Positions 1 to 12,939 of a DNA stretch of 64,000 nucleotides are shown in pieces. How positions within the stretch are numbered: position 1 is the stretch's first letter; each line of letters opens with the position of its first letter. The notes under the pieces were generated by a model. That model made no database searches. It worked only from the letters and a program-made list of their open reading frames with translations, and was not told the origin of the DNA. Origin of the DNA: Rhodanobacter thiooxydans LCS2 (GTDB lineage Bacteria > Pseudomonadota > Gammaproteobacteria > Xanthomonadales > Rhodanobacteraceae); contig NZ_AJXW01000003.1 in assembly GCF_000264375.1 (NCBI RefSeq), forward strand, positions 62,001-126,000, given 5' to 3'. A program made the position numbers and the translations under genes.

Positions 1-126
1 AGTGGAAGGTTTCTACCGGGTCACGGTGCCGCTGCAGTCCGCATGCGCGTGCTGCGCGGCGAGCCGGTGGCCCGGATGGCACAGTGGCGAGCCGGATCGC
101 CTTTCGGTGGCGCGATGTCGCGCGCT

Positions 127-2658
<2,532 letters not shown>

Positions 2659-2707
2659 GCGTGTGCCTGCGGCGCGCGTCGGGCGAGGTGCAATGGACGG
2701 GAGCGCG

Positions 2708-3145
2708 TCAGCGCCAAACCAGCACCGGCACGTCGCCGTTGAGGATCACCTTGTGCGTCTCGCTGCCCAGCAGCAGGCGGTCGAAACCGCGCCAGCCGTG
2801 CGAGGCCATCACGATCAGGTCGCACTGCTGCTTGCGGGCGGCGCCGACGATGGCCGAGTAGGGGCGTGCATCGATCTCGTAGCTGCCATCGCTGGGAACG
2901 CCGGCGGCCTGCGCACGTTGGTGCACGTCGGCCAGATAGCGTTCGGCGTTGGCGATGGCCTCGCGAGTGTAGCTCGGCTCGTTGGCCACGACGAACTCGG
3001 CAAAGTAGACCGAGGCGGGGAACGGCGCGATGACGTGGAATGCGTACACGCTGGCGCCCAGCTTGGCGGCCAGTTCGATGCCGGCGTCGACCGCACGCAG
3101 GGACAGTTCGGAACCGTCGGTAGGCAGCAGGATGTGCTTGAACAT
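2708..3145 (-). CDS. Universal stress protein, UspA family
   Basis: Single-domain Usp of 145 aa, the usual length. It starts MFKHILLPTDGSELS and carries the C-terminal ATP-binding signature seen here as VMASHGWRGFDRLLLGS, followed by a hydrophobic strand ending PVLVW. Such proteins are cytoplasmic dimers that often bind ATP and are commonly raised under oxygen limitation or growth arrest. It sits 25 bp after the SDR gene and 49 bp before the P-type ATPase gene, all on the minus strand, so co-transcription is likely. An FNR-type palindrome upstream of the SDR gene suggests anaerobic induction of the group. The precise role is unknown. Confidence 0.9.
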   Translation of the reverse strand: MFKHILLPTDGSELSLRAVDAGIELAAKLGASVYAFHVIAPFPASVYFAEFVVANEPSYTREAIANAERYLADVHQRAQAAGVPSDGSYEIDARPYSAIVGAARKQQCDLIVMASHGWRGFDRLLLGSETHKVILNGDVPVLVWR

Positions 3146-3170
3146 GGTGAACTCCTCTTGCGCGGGGTGA

Positions 3171-3932
3171 TCAGCGGCAGGTGTAGCCGCCGTCGATGAC
3201 CAGCTCGCTGCCGGTCACGAATTTCGATTCGTCGGAAGCCAGATACACCACGCCCCAGGCGATGTCGTCCGGTTCGCCCAGGTGGCCCAGCGGATGCAGC
3301 GCGCCGGTATCGCGGCGGTGCTGCTCGGGGTCGCCGCCCATCGCGGCCAGGTGCTGTTCCACCATCGGCGTCCGGATGAAGCCGGGGTGCACCGAGTTGA
3401 CCCGGATGCGGTCGGCCGCATAAAGCATGGCGTCGGTCTTGCTCATCAGCCGCACCGCTCCCTTGGACGCGTGGTAGGGCGGCGAGTCCGCCGCGCCGAC
3501 CAGCCCGTAGATCGACGACAGGTTGATGATGCTGCCGCCGCCGGCGGCGCGCAACGGCCCGATGGCGTGCTTGGTGCAGAAGAATACGCCCTTCACGTTG
3601 ATCGACTGCACCCGGTCCCATTCGGCCTCGGTGAGTTCGTGGGTCGGCTTGTTCGCGCCGGCGATGCCGGCATTGTTGACGAGGACGTCCAGCCGTCCAA
3701 ACGCGGCCACGGTGGCGGCCACCGCCGCGGCCACCTCGGCTTCCACTGAGACGTCGGCATGGAAGTAGCGCGCATCGTCGCCGAACTCCGCTGCCAGCCG
3801 TTGCCCCGGTTCGTCGTGCAGGTCGACCAGGGCCACCCGCGCGCCCGCCTCCAGCAGCCGCCGCGTGCAGGCGGCCCCGATACCCACGGCGGCGCCGGTC
3901 ACCAGTGCCACTTTGCCGCTCAATCTGCCCAT
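3171..3932 (-). CDS. Short-chain dehydrogenase/reductase (SDR), 253 aa
   Basis: NAD(P)-dependent oxidoreductase of the classical SDR family. Visible: cofactor motif TGAAVGIG near residue 13, NNAG near 87, a catalytic Ser in NLSSIYG, the YHASK catalytic Tyr/Lys pair, and the usual C-terminal GSELVIDGGY. The substrate cannot be told from sequence. An ATG at 3965 is in frame, but the ATG at 3932 is preferred: it has a GAGGAG ribosome site at the right distance and gives MGRLSGKVALVTG, the normal family N-terminus. It is the first gene of the SDR-UspA-ATPase operon, and its upstream region holds an FNR/ANR-like palindrome. Confidence 0.9.
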   Translation of the reverse strand: MGRLSGKVALVTGAAVGIGAACTRRLLEAGARVALVDLHDEPGQRLAAEFGDDARYFHADVSVEAEVAAAVAATVAAFGRLDVLVNNAGIAGANKPTHELTEAEWDRVQSINVKGVFFCTKHAIGPLRAAGGGSIINLSSIYGLVGAADSPPYHASKGAVRLMSKTDAMLYAADRIRVNSVHPGFIRTPMVEQHLAAMGGDPEQHRRDTGALHPLGHLGEPDDIAWGVVYLASDESKFVTGSELVIDGGYTCR

Positions 3933-3988
3933 GGTCGTGTCTCCTCGGGAATCGAACCCTAGCATGGGTGCAGCGGCACATGCCGGTG

Positions 3989-4002
3989 TTGACTGGAGTC
4001 AA
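3989..4002 (-). promoter_or_regulatory. FNR/ANR-type box upstream of the SDR-UspA-ATPase operon
   Basis: The 14-bp perfect palindrome TTGACTGGAGTCAA fits the Crp/FNR-family pattern TTGAY-N4-RTCAA. Its centre is 63.5 bp upstream of the SDR start codon. If it acts as a class II activator site at -41.5, transcription would start near 3954, about 22 nt before the ATG. The nos operon box at 24538-24551 has exactly the same spacing. The motif match is direct; its function is inferred. Confidence 0.6.
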
Positions 4003-4041
4003 GGGAACGCCATGCCGCCACGTGGATGGCGCCGCCGCGAT

Positions 4042-4683
4042 TCAGTTCAGCTGGGCGCAGCTGGCGATCTGGGCAGCGTTGGCTGGGGCGCCGCGGACGC
4101 GACCGGCAATGGAGACGGCCACGGTGAGCGCGTCCTTCGCGTTGGAGGGCTGACAGAACAGCAGGGTGATGTTGCTGCCCCCGGCGCTGCCGTCAGGGCG
4201 GAAGCGCACCTGCTGTCGGCCGTTGCTGCTGCGGATGATCAGCTTGCCGTCGTAGCCGCTGCCGACGTGCAGGGGGCGATCGTCGGGCTGGTCGTCGCCG
4301 TCGCCGTCGCGGCCGAGCAGCCAGCCGCTCTCCCACTGGGCGCCACCGCTGCAGCGGCTGCCATCCCGGCTGGGGCAGAACAACGTGCGCTTGCCGCTCA
4401 TGACGGCGGCTTCGCGGGCGTGGTGCAGGGCGGCGATGAAGTCGGTCTGCGCGACCCGCAGCGCGTTGCGGCCCAGCAATTGCCGCAAGGGCGGCGTGGC
4501 GATGCCGAGAAGCACCGTGATGATGGCGAACACCATGATCTGCTCGATCAGGGTCACGCCGCGCTGCCTGCGCAATGGACCGGCATTCCTCGAAGTCGAC
4601 ACGGCATCGCTTCCGGCGGGGTCATGGACCTGCATGCTAGGACGCCGCTTTCGCCCGGGCAGCCGTCCGCCCGCCATCCGCAT
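4042..4683 (-). CDS. GspH/FimT-type pseudopilin
   Basis: Minor pilin or pseudopilin precursor. The prepilin peptidase site is visible as RQRG-VTLIEQ, followed by about 20 hydrophobic residues (IMVFAIITVLLGIATP), then a helix with HHAREAAVMSGKRTLFCPS, typical of the GspH/FimT fold, and a C-terminal beta domain with Cys residues. After processing it would be inserted in the inner membrane and added to a type IV pilus or type II secretion pseudopilus. The pre-cleavage part is unusually long (about 43 aa) from the ATG at 4683; an ATG at 4635 would shorten it and neither has a strong ribosome site. It stands alone, without other pilus genes nearby. Confidence 0.8.
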   Translation of the reverse strand: MRMAGGRLPGRKRRPSMQVHDPAGSDAVSTSRNAGPLRRQRGVTLIEQIMVFAIITVLLGIATPPLRQLLGRNALRVAQTDFIAALHHAREAAVMSGKRTLFCPSRDGSRCSGGAQWESGWLLGRDGDGDDQPDDRPLHVGSGYDGKLIIRSSNGRQQVRFRPDGSAGGSNITLLFCQPSNAKDALTVAVSIAGRVRGAPANAAQIASCAQLN

Positions 4684-4755
4684 GTCGGTGCCTGCTGACG
4701 CGTACTGTCAGCAGGGGCGATTTAGAATGGCCCTTCCCGCCCACATCTGTAGCCG

Positions 4756-6780
<2,025 letters not shown>

Positions 6781-6810
6781 GCCGGCGATGACGTTGCCCC
6801 TTGCGGGATA

Positions 6811-6839
6811 TTGTCGAGCGTCGGCGGCTCCCGTATACT
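6811..6839 (+). promoter_or_regulatory. Promoter of tRNA-Val (sigma70-type)
   Basis: A -35-like TTGTCG (6811-6816) and a near-consensus -10 TATACT (6834-6839) are separated by 17 bp. Transcription would start near 6846, about 29 nt before the mature tRNA. Confidence 0.6.
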
Positions 6840-6874
6840 GCGCGGCTCGCGTAGTCGGTACATCGGCGCGAAGC

Positions 6875-6949
6875 GGGCGGTTAGCTCAGCGGTAGAGCAC
6901 TACCTTGACATGGTAGGGGTCACAAGTTCGATCCTTGTACCGCCCACCA
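6875..6949 (+). tRNA. tRNA-Val (anticodon GAC), CCA encoded
   Basis: Complete cloverleaf. The acceptor stem GGGCGGT (6875-6881) pairs with ACCGCCC (6939-6945), with discriminator A and encoded CCA at 6947-6949. The D arm is GCTC/GAGC, the anticodon stem CTACC/GGTAG has loop TTGACAT giving anticodon GAC (valine codons GUC/GUU), and the T arm is ACAAG-TTCGATC-CTTGT. A terminator follows directly, so this is a single-gene transcript. tRNA 3' ends are common integration sites, and the scar of a lost locus starts just downstream. Confidence 0.97.
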
Positions 6950-6964
6950 ATTAGAATCAAACAG

Positions 6965-6996
6965 GGAGCCATCTTTCGGGGTGGCTCCTTTCTTTT
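6965..6996 (+). terminator. Rho-independent terminator after tRNA-Val
   Basis: Stem GGAGCCA (6965-6971) and TGGCTCC (6982-6988) with a 10-nt loop, followed by TTTCTTTT. Confidence 0.8.
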
Positions 6997-7269
6997 GCCC
7001 TCAGAGAACGTGCACAAATCAGCCCCTCGTGCACTAGTTCCCACGGCGGTCGCCATCATGCCGGTGACAGCCTGGCGTCACTCACGAGCCACAGTGCTTA
7101 AACCGGAAGGGTCGCTCAGCGGGCTACGAAGGGTGCTGACGGTTGCTAGTGCCGAACACTGGACATAGCTGACACGCAAGGTGTTCCTATGGGTTAGGAT
7201 GCCTCTCACAGGGGAGGGCAAGGTATTGGCCATTAACTCTAGATTGCCGCTTAAGCAACGGCTCTTTAC
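6997..7269. other. Gene-free, lower-GC segment between the tRNA-Val terminator and the tagF remnant
   Basis: No credible gene is seen on either strand. The DNA is visibly less GC-rich than its surroundings (for example ATTGGCCATTAACTC and TGCTTAAACC), and short reading frames lack ribosome sites or recognisable domains. Family-typical codon use resumes at about 7270, inside a truncated tagF. The segment is best read as the remains of whatever recombined here when the upstream part of the T6SS locus was lost. Confidence 0.5.
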
Positions 7270-7957
7270 TTGAGTTCGGGCGGCGGCTGGTTCGATGCGG
7301 TCGAGCAGGTGTACGACACTGCCCAGGCCGATGCCGCGATCAGCGTGGACCTGTTCGATCAGCAGGTGGCTGCGCTGGCCGGTCCACTCGATGCGCCGCG
7401 ACCAGCGGCGCCGGCATTTCTGCGCGGCATCGACTGGAACGCGGCAAGCCGTTGGCACCTGCCGCTCCCGGCCAGCATCGCGGCCGCACCCTTCCTGGAC
7501 GAACCATGGACGCGCCTCGCGTCGCCGTCGACGCCTGCGGCATGGCTGCCAGACGACCTCGAACTGCTGTCCGGCCTCGGCGTGGCCACGGTGGCGCGGA
7601 CTTCGCCGGTGGCGTTGGCCGGGCAGGCGGCTGCAGCCCTGCTTCGCGAACGAGGCGGCGCCCCCGACGAACATCGGCGGCGATGGCGATTTCGACGACC
7701 TGCTGTTCAGTCGCGCACCGCTGGCGCCCGGACTCGGCGCGGCAGTGCCGGCGTGCGGCGAGGTGCTGTGCACCGCCGAGGCTGGCGACCGCATGCTGCT
7801 GCTGGCCACCCAGCCGCTGCTGCAGCTTGCGCCGGACGTGCTGGCCCGCGGCCTCGCGCTGCCGTCCGGCGACGAGGCCTGCCGGTACATCGCCACGGCG
7901 GCGCTGGGCACGGACGCGGCCCGCTGGCCGCTGGCGATCATCGAGGTTGATGCATGA
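7270..7957 (+). pseudogene. tagF: tagF-like C-terminal fragment, 5'-truncated and frameshifted (T6SS relic)
   Basis: The first frame reads GGGWFDAVEQVYDTAQADAA onward, resembling the WFxAxE...L segment of TagF (DUF2094), a regulator of type VI secretion. The N-terminal half with the WYGKLP motif is missing; DNA before 7270 is unrelated. Coding sense continues in this frame to about 7660, then moves to another frame (DLLFSRAPLAPGLGAAVP ... WPLAIIEVDA), so there is also a frameshift near 7640-7690. The original stop TGA (7955-7957) overlaps the ATG of pppA as ATGA, confirming the second frame as genuine. The family name rests on partial similarity and on the next gene being pppA. Confidence 0.55.
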
Positions 7958-8673
7958 CGACTCGATACGTTTCCGCCGGGCGCACGGTGACCGGAAAGGT
8001 GCGCAAGCACAACGAGGACGCCATCCTGGTACGCGACGAAGTGGGCCTGTGGGTCGTCGCCGACGGCCTCGGCGGTCACTCGGCCGGCGACTACGCCAGC
8101 AACCTGATCATCGAGCGGCTCGGCGCGCTGCCACGGCCGGGCAACGCCGTCGACTTCATCGAGACGATCGAGGATGCACTGGTGCAGATCAACGCCGACC
8201 TGCTGCAGGCCGCCGCCACGCGTGGCGTCGACCTGATCGGTTCGACCGTGGTGGTGCTGGTATCCGACGCCGACTACATGTTGTGCGGCTGGGTCGGCGA
8301 CAGCCGCGCCTACTGCTTCGAGGATGGCCGGCTGCGCCAGATCACCCGCGACCACGTGCATGGCAACGACGGTGACGACATCACCCATTTCGGCGCCGCG
8401 CCGGCGCCGCAGGCCGGCTCCGGCGTGCTCACGCGCGCGGTCGGCGCCGAGGAGAGCCTGTTCGTGGACTGGGTCGTCGCCGGCAACCGGCCAGGCACGG
8501 CGTTCGTGCTTTGTTCCGACGGCATCAACAAGGAAATGTCCGATGCCGAACTCGATGACGAATGTCGCCGCAACCCGCAGCCGCAGGATCTGGTTGCCAG
8601 CCTGTTCGACCTGGCGATGAGCCGCGCCGGGCGCGACAACATTTCCGCCGTGGTCGTACGTATCCAAGAATGA
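7954..8673 (+). CDS. pppA: PP2C-type Ser/Thr phosphatase, PppA-like (T6SS-associated)
   Basis: Metal-dependent PPM/PP2C phosphatase of 239 aa. Visible: HNEDA with Asp22, VVADGLGGHSAG with the metal-binding Asp37-Gly38, GWVGDSRAY, LCSDGI, and the final RDNISAVVV motif. In type VI secretion loci PppA reverses phosphorylation by the kinase PpkA, usually with TagF beside it. That order is kept here: a tagF remnant overlaps its start (ATGA) and a kinase remnant begins 16 bp after its stop. The gene looks intact while its partner kinase is destroyed, so it is probably an orphan. Confidence 0.85.
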   Translation: MTTRYVSAGRTVTGKVRKHNEDAILVRDEVGLWVVADGLGGHSAGDYASNLIIERLGALPRPGNAVDFIETIEDALVQINADLLQAAATRGVDLIGSTVVVLVSDADYMLCGWVGDSRAYCFEDGRLRQITRDHVHGNDGDDITHFGAAPAPQAGSGVLTRAVGAEESLFVDWVVAGNRPGTAFVLCSDGINKEMSDAELDDECRRNPQPQDLVASLFDLAMSRAGRDNISAVVVRIQE

Positions 8674-8689
8674 TGAAAAGCCCCCAGTC

Positions 8690-9468
8690 ATGAATGCCAT
8701 CGCCGAACTGGTCAGCGCCTACCAGGCCGACAAGCTCAAACTTCCCGCCGTGTTCGATGCGCTGGGCGCGCGCGGTGCGCTGCCCGAAGCCGAGTACCAG
8801 GCCGAACGCGAATGGCTCGAACAGCAGCGCGACGCCGGCGCGCGCGACCCGATGATCGCCAAGGCGCTGCTGGCCAGGCTGGCGGCGGTGCAGACACCGC
8901 TGGTGCCCGCGGCGCCCGGTGGCGACGTCAGCATGATCAAGCCGGCCACCCAGCGGCTGGTCGCGCCGTCGACGCCGCCGCCAGGCACCGACGACGAGGC
9001 TGCCCGGGTGCAACCAGTCTCGCGCGCCGCGCCGCTGGCAGGCGACGACGTGGACGACGCCACCGTGGTCAAACTGACCTCGCACCCCGCGTCGCCGCCG
9101 GTCGCGGACGAGGCCACCATCGTCAAGCCGGCTTCGGGCACGCCGCGGTCGGCGCCCGAGGGGCATGCCATCTGTGCCACCGGCACGCAGCAGGGCAGGG
9201 CCGGCGCCAGCTCCAGCATGAACAGCTCCAGCTGGAACCACATCGCTGACGCCGAAACCGCCGACTTCGTCACCGTCGGTTCGCTGCTCGAGGGCCGTTT
9301 TTACCTGGAGAAGGAGATCGGTCGCGGCGGCAGCGTGATGGTGCGCGGCCGCAGCTACAGCTACAGCTACAGCACTACTGGTCCGACTGCAATGTCGACG
9401 CGAAGCCTGCAGATGGCGGTTCGCCGCAGCGGGATGTGGGTTTCCGGGTGCTCAGGGAACTGAAATGA
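8690..9468 (+). pseudogene. ppkA: PpkA-like kinase/FGE fusion gene with its catalytic core deleted
   Basis: The N-terminal 210 or so residues are an uncharacterised region, then a kinase domain begins with LLEGRFYLEKEIGRGG (glycine loop) and stops. After a CTACAG triple repeat (9355-9372), another frame reads HYWSDCNVDAKPADGG and RDVGFRVLREL, the characteristic end of a formylglycine-generating-enzyme (SUMF1-like) domain, stopping at TGA 9466-9468. T6SS kinases with such a C-terminal domain are known. So the catalytic lobe and most of the FGE domain are gone, and the joint is out of frame; the reading frame from 8690 now ends at 9463. The N-terminal part has three similar Thr/Met-containing motifs (SMIKP, TVVKL, TIVKP) that could be phosphorylation/FHA sites (inference). 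Confidence 0.75.
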
Positions 9469-9824
9469 CCGAACGCGAACGTGCCATCAATCGGGATCTG
9501 CATGTGCTGGACGAAGCGCATCGACTGGGCCGGCTCTCGCGTGCGGAATACCGTGCCCGGCGCCGTCGCGTGCTGCAGGCGCTGCGCGACGGCAACAGCA
9601 TCGTCATCGCGTGCAGGACCCTGGCGCCGTCGGACGCCATCACCACACCGCGCGCGTGTCGCGCCCATGTCATGTCGGCGGGCGACACTTTCGCCGATAC
9701 TGGACGGGCGTTGACGATATTGTTGTCGATACGTCCGGCGATGGCCTGGAAGCCGCTGCTCGCCATCCTGGCGGGCGTCATCCTGCTGGTGCTGGCGGTG
9801 GGCTGGTTCGTCTTCGCGGGGTAG
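9465..9824 (+). CDS. Small tail-anchored protein with SHOCT-like N-terminus
   Basis: 119 aa. Residues 1-45 (LDEAHRLGRLSRAEYRARRR) resemble a SHOCT-type short oligomerisation motif; the C-terminus is one strong membrane helix (LLAILAGVILLVLAVGWFVF). The middle has no recognised domain. Its ATG overlaps the original stop of the kinase-FGE gene as ATGA (9465-9468), so it was translationally coupled to that gene and probably belonged to the same type VI-associated cluster. It may be vestigial now. Function unknown. Confidence 0.55.
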   Translation: MTERERAINRDLHVLDEAHRLGRLSRAEYRARRRRVLQALRDGNSIVIACRTLAPSDAITTPRACRAHVMSAGDTFADTGRALTILLSIRPAMAWKPLLAILAGVILLVLAVGWFVFAG

Positions 9825-9866
9825 CACATCGGTCGCCGCCGCGAGAGCGGGTTTCGTGTATGGCGA

Positions 9867-10040
9867 TCATTCGATGACCGGCGCGCGGTGACAGCGCACG
9901 TCTCGCGGCAAACGCGTTCGGCCTTCGGTGCGGCGGCGCGTTCGAGTGCAAGAAACTCCGGGGGCGGCTTCCAGCTCGTTACCTGCGGGAGATTCGTCCC
10001 CGATCGGTGCCAGCAAAGACTCAGGATCGTATTGCGTCAT
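9867..10040 (-). pseudogene. tssA: tssA (ImpA-type) 5' stub, T6SS relic
   Basis: From an ATG at 10040 the frame reads MTQYDPESLLAPIGDESPAG then NELEAAP, matching the N-terminal ImpA_N pattern of the T6SS cap protein TssA (LLaPIs-x-x-aPaGe-x-Le). Similarity ends after about 30 residues and the frame runs into unrelated Arg-rich sequence and a stop, so the rest of this roughly 350-500 aa gene is gone. It lies convergent to the tagF-pppA-kinase remnants. Identification rests on a short but characteristic stretch. Confidence 0.5.
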
Positions 10041-10151
10041 GGTTCGCACCGCCTTCCAGGCGCGGTTCCTCCCATTGTCACCGATTATCTGCGCAAAACC
10101 AGCCGGCGGCCGGCCTGCATCGGGGGCGCGCGCCGGTCGGGCAGCGGTTTT

Positions 10152-10475
10152 TCAGCCCTTGCCCCGCTGCGCGCGGCGGGACTGTTTCCATCGCACCCAG
10201 CACCGTTCCATCCACAGCAGAGCCCGCCGCATCGGGCGGCGCAGGAATGGCAGGTCCTGGGCCAGCAGCAGCAGCCCGAACGGCAGCATCCAGAAGCCCA
10301 GCACCGGCAGGATGCTGAAGATGCCGCCCACGATGAACAGCAACCCTGCAGGAATGCGTACCCAGCGTGCCGACGGTCCGCGCAACCAGCGCAGGCTTTG
10401 CCCGACACTCCGCGGCAGCTCTCGCTCGAAGCGATCGAGTCGCCGGTTGAGCCCGTCTACGTCTTTGTCGGTCAT
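10152..10475 (-). CDS. Small two-helix membrane protein (PGPGW-type)
   Basis: 107 aa starting MTDKDVDGLNRRLDRFE. An amphipathic basic N-terminus is followed by a hydrophobic hairpin, VRIPAGLLFIVGGIFSILPV and LGFWMLPFGLLLLAQDLPFL, and a basic Trp/Arg-rich tail. The short turn between the helices and the WMLPFGLLLLAQD pattern are typical of small inner-membrane proteins described as PGPGW or transmembrane-hairpin proteins. Function unknown. It is on the minus strand 79 bp after the next small gene. Confidence 0.7.
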   Translation of the reverse strand: MTDKDVDGLNRRLDRFERELPRSVGQSLRWLRGPSARWVRIPAGLLFIVGGIFSILPVLGFWMLPFGLLLLAQDLPFLRRPMRRALLWMERCWVRWKQSRRAQRGKG

Positions 10476-10554
10476 GCTGCGCGGGCAAGCCTTCCACGGA
10501 AACGCCCATCGTATCTGCAAACCCACGCCTGCCGTCGGTGGCGGGGCACACTCC

Positions 10555-10833
10555 CTATTCATCCTCCGACGAGGGCGAGGTGTAGGTCGGATCCTCCGAG
10601 TCGCGCGCATGGCGGATGGCGTTGCGCAGACGCAGGTCGAGATGGTCGAAGTCGAGGACGACCTTGCCGGAGTGGACCGCCTTGACCGCCGACATCGGCA
10701 CCACGAAGTCGCCGGCGTTCTCGATGTAGACGAGCAGTTCGGGCAGTCCGTGCCGGATTTCGCGGACGGAACCGATGCCATCGCTGCCGTCGGCGACGAA
10801 AACCATGGAACCCTCGTTGATCTGTTCGTGCAT
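10555..10833 (-). CDS. Small PRC-barrel/DUF2171-like protein, 92 aa
   Basis: Begins MHEQINEGSMVFVADGSDG and has the strand pattern GSVREI ... LVYIENAGDFVVPMSAVKAV and VVLDF expected of a small PRC-barrel-like beta barrel, with an acidic tail (RDSEDPTYTSPSSEDE). No catalytic residues are evident. Similar small proteins are often stress-associated, but the role here is unknown. The ATG at 10833 has a GGGA-type ribosome site. Confidence 0.65.
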   Translation of the reverse strand: MHEQINEGSMVFVADGSDGIGSVREIRHGLPELLVYIENAGDFVVPMSAVKAVHSGKVVLDFDHLDLRLRNAIRHARDSEDPTYTSPSSEDE

Positions 10834-11098
10834 GTGATTTCCCAGGGCGGGTTGGCGGAGGGGGCCCCGCCCGGCGGATGCATGGCGGGCCGCGGCGCAT
10901 GATGGGCATAGCCGTCGTCTTGAAGTGGTGAAAAACATGTCTCGCGTCGGGCCGATTGCGACGTGATTCACAGCTTCCGGGCCGGCTGTGGAAGAATGGA
11001 GAACCTGCCGCCGCGGATGGCTGGTTCCAGCCCGGGACGCCATTGCCGCGGCGCATACTCCCGCCGCATCCGGCGGCTGCCACAGACGAACGAGTCCC

Positions 11099-11922
<824 letters not shown>

Positions 11923-11926
<4 letters not shown>

Positions 11927-12005
11927 GAACCCGCTTGCGGGCGATGACTTTGGCGGGATTCGGGATTCGCAAGAGCAAGAGCATCGCCCGCGAGCGGGCT
12001 CCTAC
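11923..12005. repeat. REP-type inverted repeat (GTAGGAGCCCGC family)
   Basis: The 24-nt arms GTAGGAACCCGCTTGCGGGC... (11923-11946) and ...GCCCGCGAGCGGGCTCCTAC (11982-12005) are inverted copies with two mismatches; each arm is also partly self-palindromic. The spacer contains the tandem GGGATTCGGGATTCGC, seen again at 45817-45832. It overlaps the dapD stop codon and lies between dapD and the next gene. Confidence 0.85.
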
Positions 12006-12022
12006 AGGAAGGAAAAACCGGG

Positions 12023-12376
12023 ATGACGACTCTGTACGGACTGCCCACCTGCGACACCTGCCGCAAGGCGCGCAACTGGCTGGCCCGCTTCGAGGTGGCG
12101 CACGACTTCGTCGACTACCGCGCCAGCCCGGTGCCGGCGGCGACGCTGAAGGACTGGGCGGCGCAGCTCGGCGGCTGGGAGAAGCTGGTCAACAAGTCCT
12201 CCACCACCTGGCGCAACCTGCTGCCGCAACGCAAGAACCCCGGCAGCGATCCGGAATGGACGTTGCTGCTGAAGGAATGCCCCGCGCTGATCCGCCGCCC
12301 GGTGGTGGTGCAGCCGGACGGCTCGGTGAGCGTGGGCTTCACCGACAACGGCTTCAAGAAACTGTTCGGGCGCTGA
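12023..12376 (+). CDS. ArsC/Spx-family protein, YffB-like
   Basis: 117-aa thioredoxin-fold protein starting MTTLYGLPTCDTCRKARNWL. The CDTC motif near residues 10-13 is the redox site of the ArsC/Spx superfamily, and RRPVVVQPDG is the usual C-terminal strand. Spx-type RNA polymerase regulators and true arsenate reductases are related; no ars genes are nearby. Position between dapD and dapE is typical of YffB/DUF1687-type members, whose function is unproven. The start has a GGAAGGA ribosome site inside the end of the preceding repeat. Confidence 0.8.
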   Translation: MTTLYGLPTCDTCRKARNWLARFEVAHDFVDYRASPVPAATLKDWAAQLGGWEKLVNKSSTTWRNLLPQRKNPGSDPEWTLLLKECPALIRRPVVVQPDGSVSVGFTDNGFKKLFGR

Positions 12377-12383
12377 CCTGTCG

Positions 12384-12875
12384 ATGCGCCTCTCGAAGGC
12401 CGCGCTGGCGGCGACGATCGCGCTGTGGCTGGCGCTGGTCGCGTTCGGCAACATTACCGATTACGGCAGCAACCTCGCCTTCGTGCAGCACGTGCTGGCG
12501 ATGGACTCGGTTTTTCCCGACGCCGGCATCCGCTACCGCGCGATCCATGCGCCTCTGCTGCAGCATGCCGCGTACGTGTTGATCATCGCCGCCGAAACGC
12601 TGGCCGCCGTGCTGTGCGGCATGGGCGCCTGGCGCATGTGGGCTGCGCGCCGCGCGTCTGCGGCGGCGTTCCGGCGGGCCGGGCAGCTGGCGGTGGCCGG
12701 ACTCACGCTCGGCGTGCTGCTGTGGCTGGGCGGATTCATGGCGATCGGCGGTGAATGGTTCGGCATGTGGATGTCCACGCAGTGGAACGGCCTGGCCAGC
12801 GCCTTCCGCTTCGTGGTAGTGCTGCTGGCCGCGTTGCTCTACCTGGGCCAGCGCGACGCGGAAGGCGACAGCTGA
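12384..12875 (+). CDS. DUF2165-family inner-membrane protein
   Basis: 163 aa with four predicted membrane helices: [57 protein letters not shown] and [15 protein letters not shown]. The spacing and the [20 protein letters not shown] loop match the DUF2165 pattern. Function is unknown. It starts 7 bp after the yffB-like gene and ends 64 bp before dapE, so it probably rides on the dap transcript. Confidence 0.8.
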   Translation: MRLSKAALAATIALWLALVAFGNITDYGSNLAFVQHVLAMDSVFPDAGIRYRAIHAPLLQHAAYVLIIAAETLAAVLCGMGAWRMWAARRASAAAFRRAGQLAVAGLTLGVLLWLGGFMAIGGEWFGMWMSTQWNGLASAFRFVVVLLAALLYLGQRDAEGDS

Positions 12876-12939
12876 AGGCGCTGCCGCGTGGTGCGCTTGC
12901 TATGCTGCACCGGTGCCTGCCGCCTGTTCCATGAACCCC

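Noticed and set aside
1-126. Gene fragment at the left edge
   Set aside because: Small open frames here are antisense or Arg/Ala-rich shadows; only a short GCGCGC-type hairpin after the ATPase stop can be seen.
6930-7270. Duplicated tRNA-Val 3' end as an att site
   Set aside because: I found no second copy of the T-arm/acceptor sequence downstream in the window, so there is no direct evidence for integrase-mediated insertion.
7078-8700. 540-aa antisense frame across the pppA region
   Set aside because: It lies opposite pppA, is rich in Ser, Arg and Gly with no motif, and its tail falls in the gene-free segment. Not a gene.
9353-9372. CTACAG tandem copies as a functional microsatellite
   Set aside because: Only three units; more simply explained as the joint of the kinase-gene deletion.
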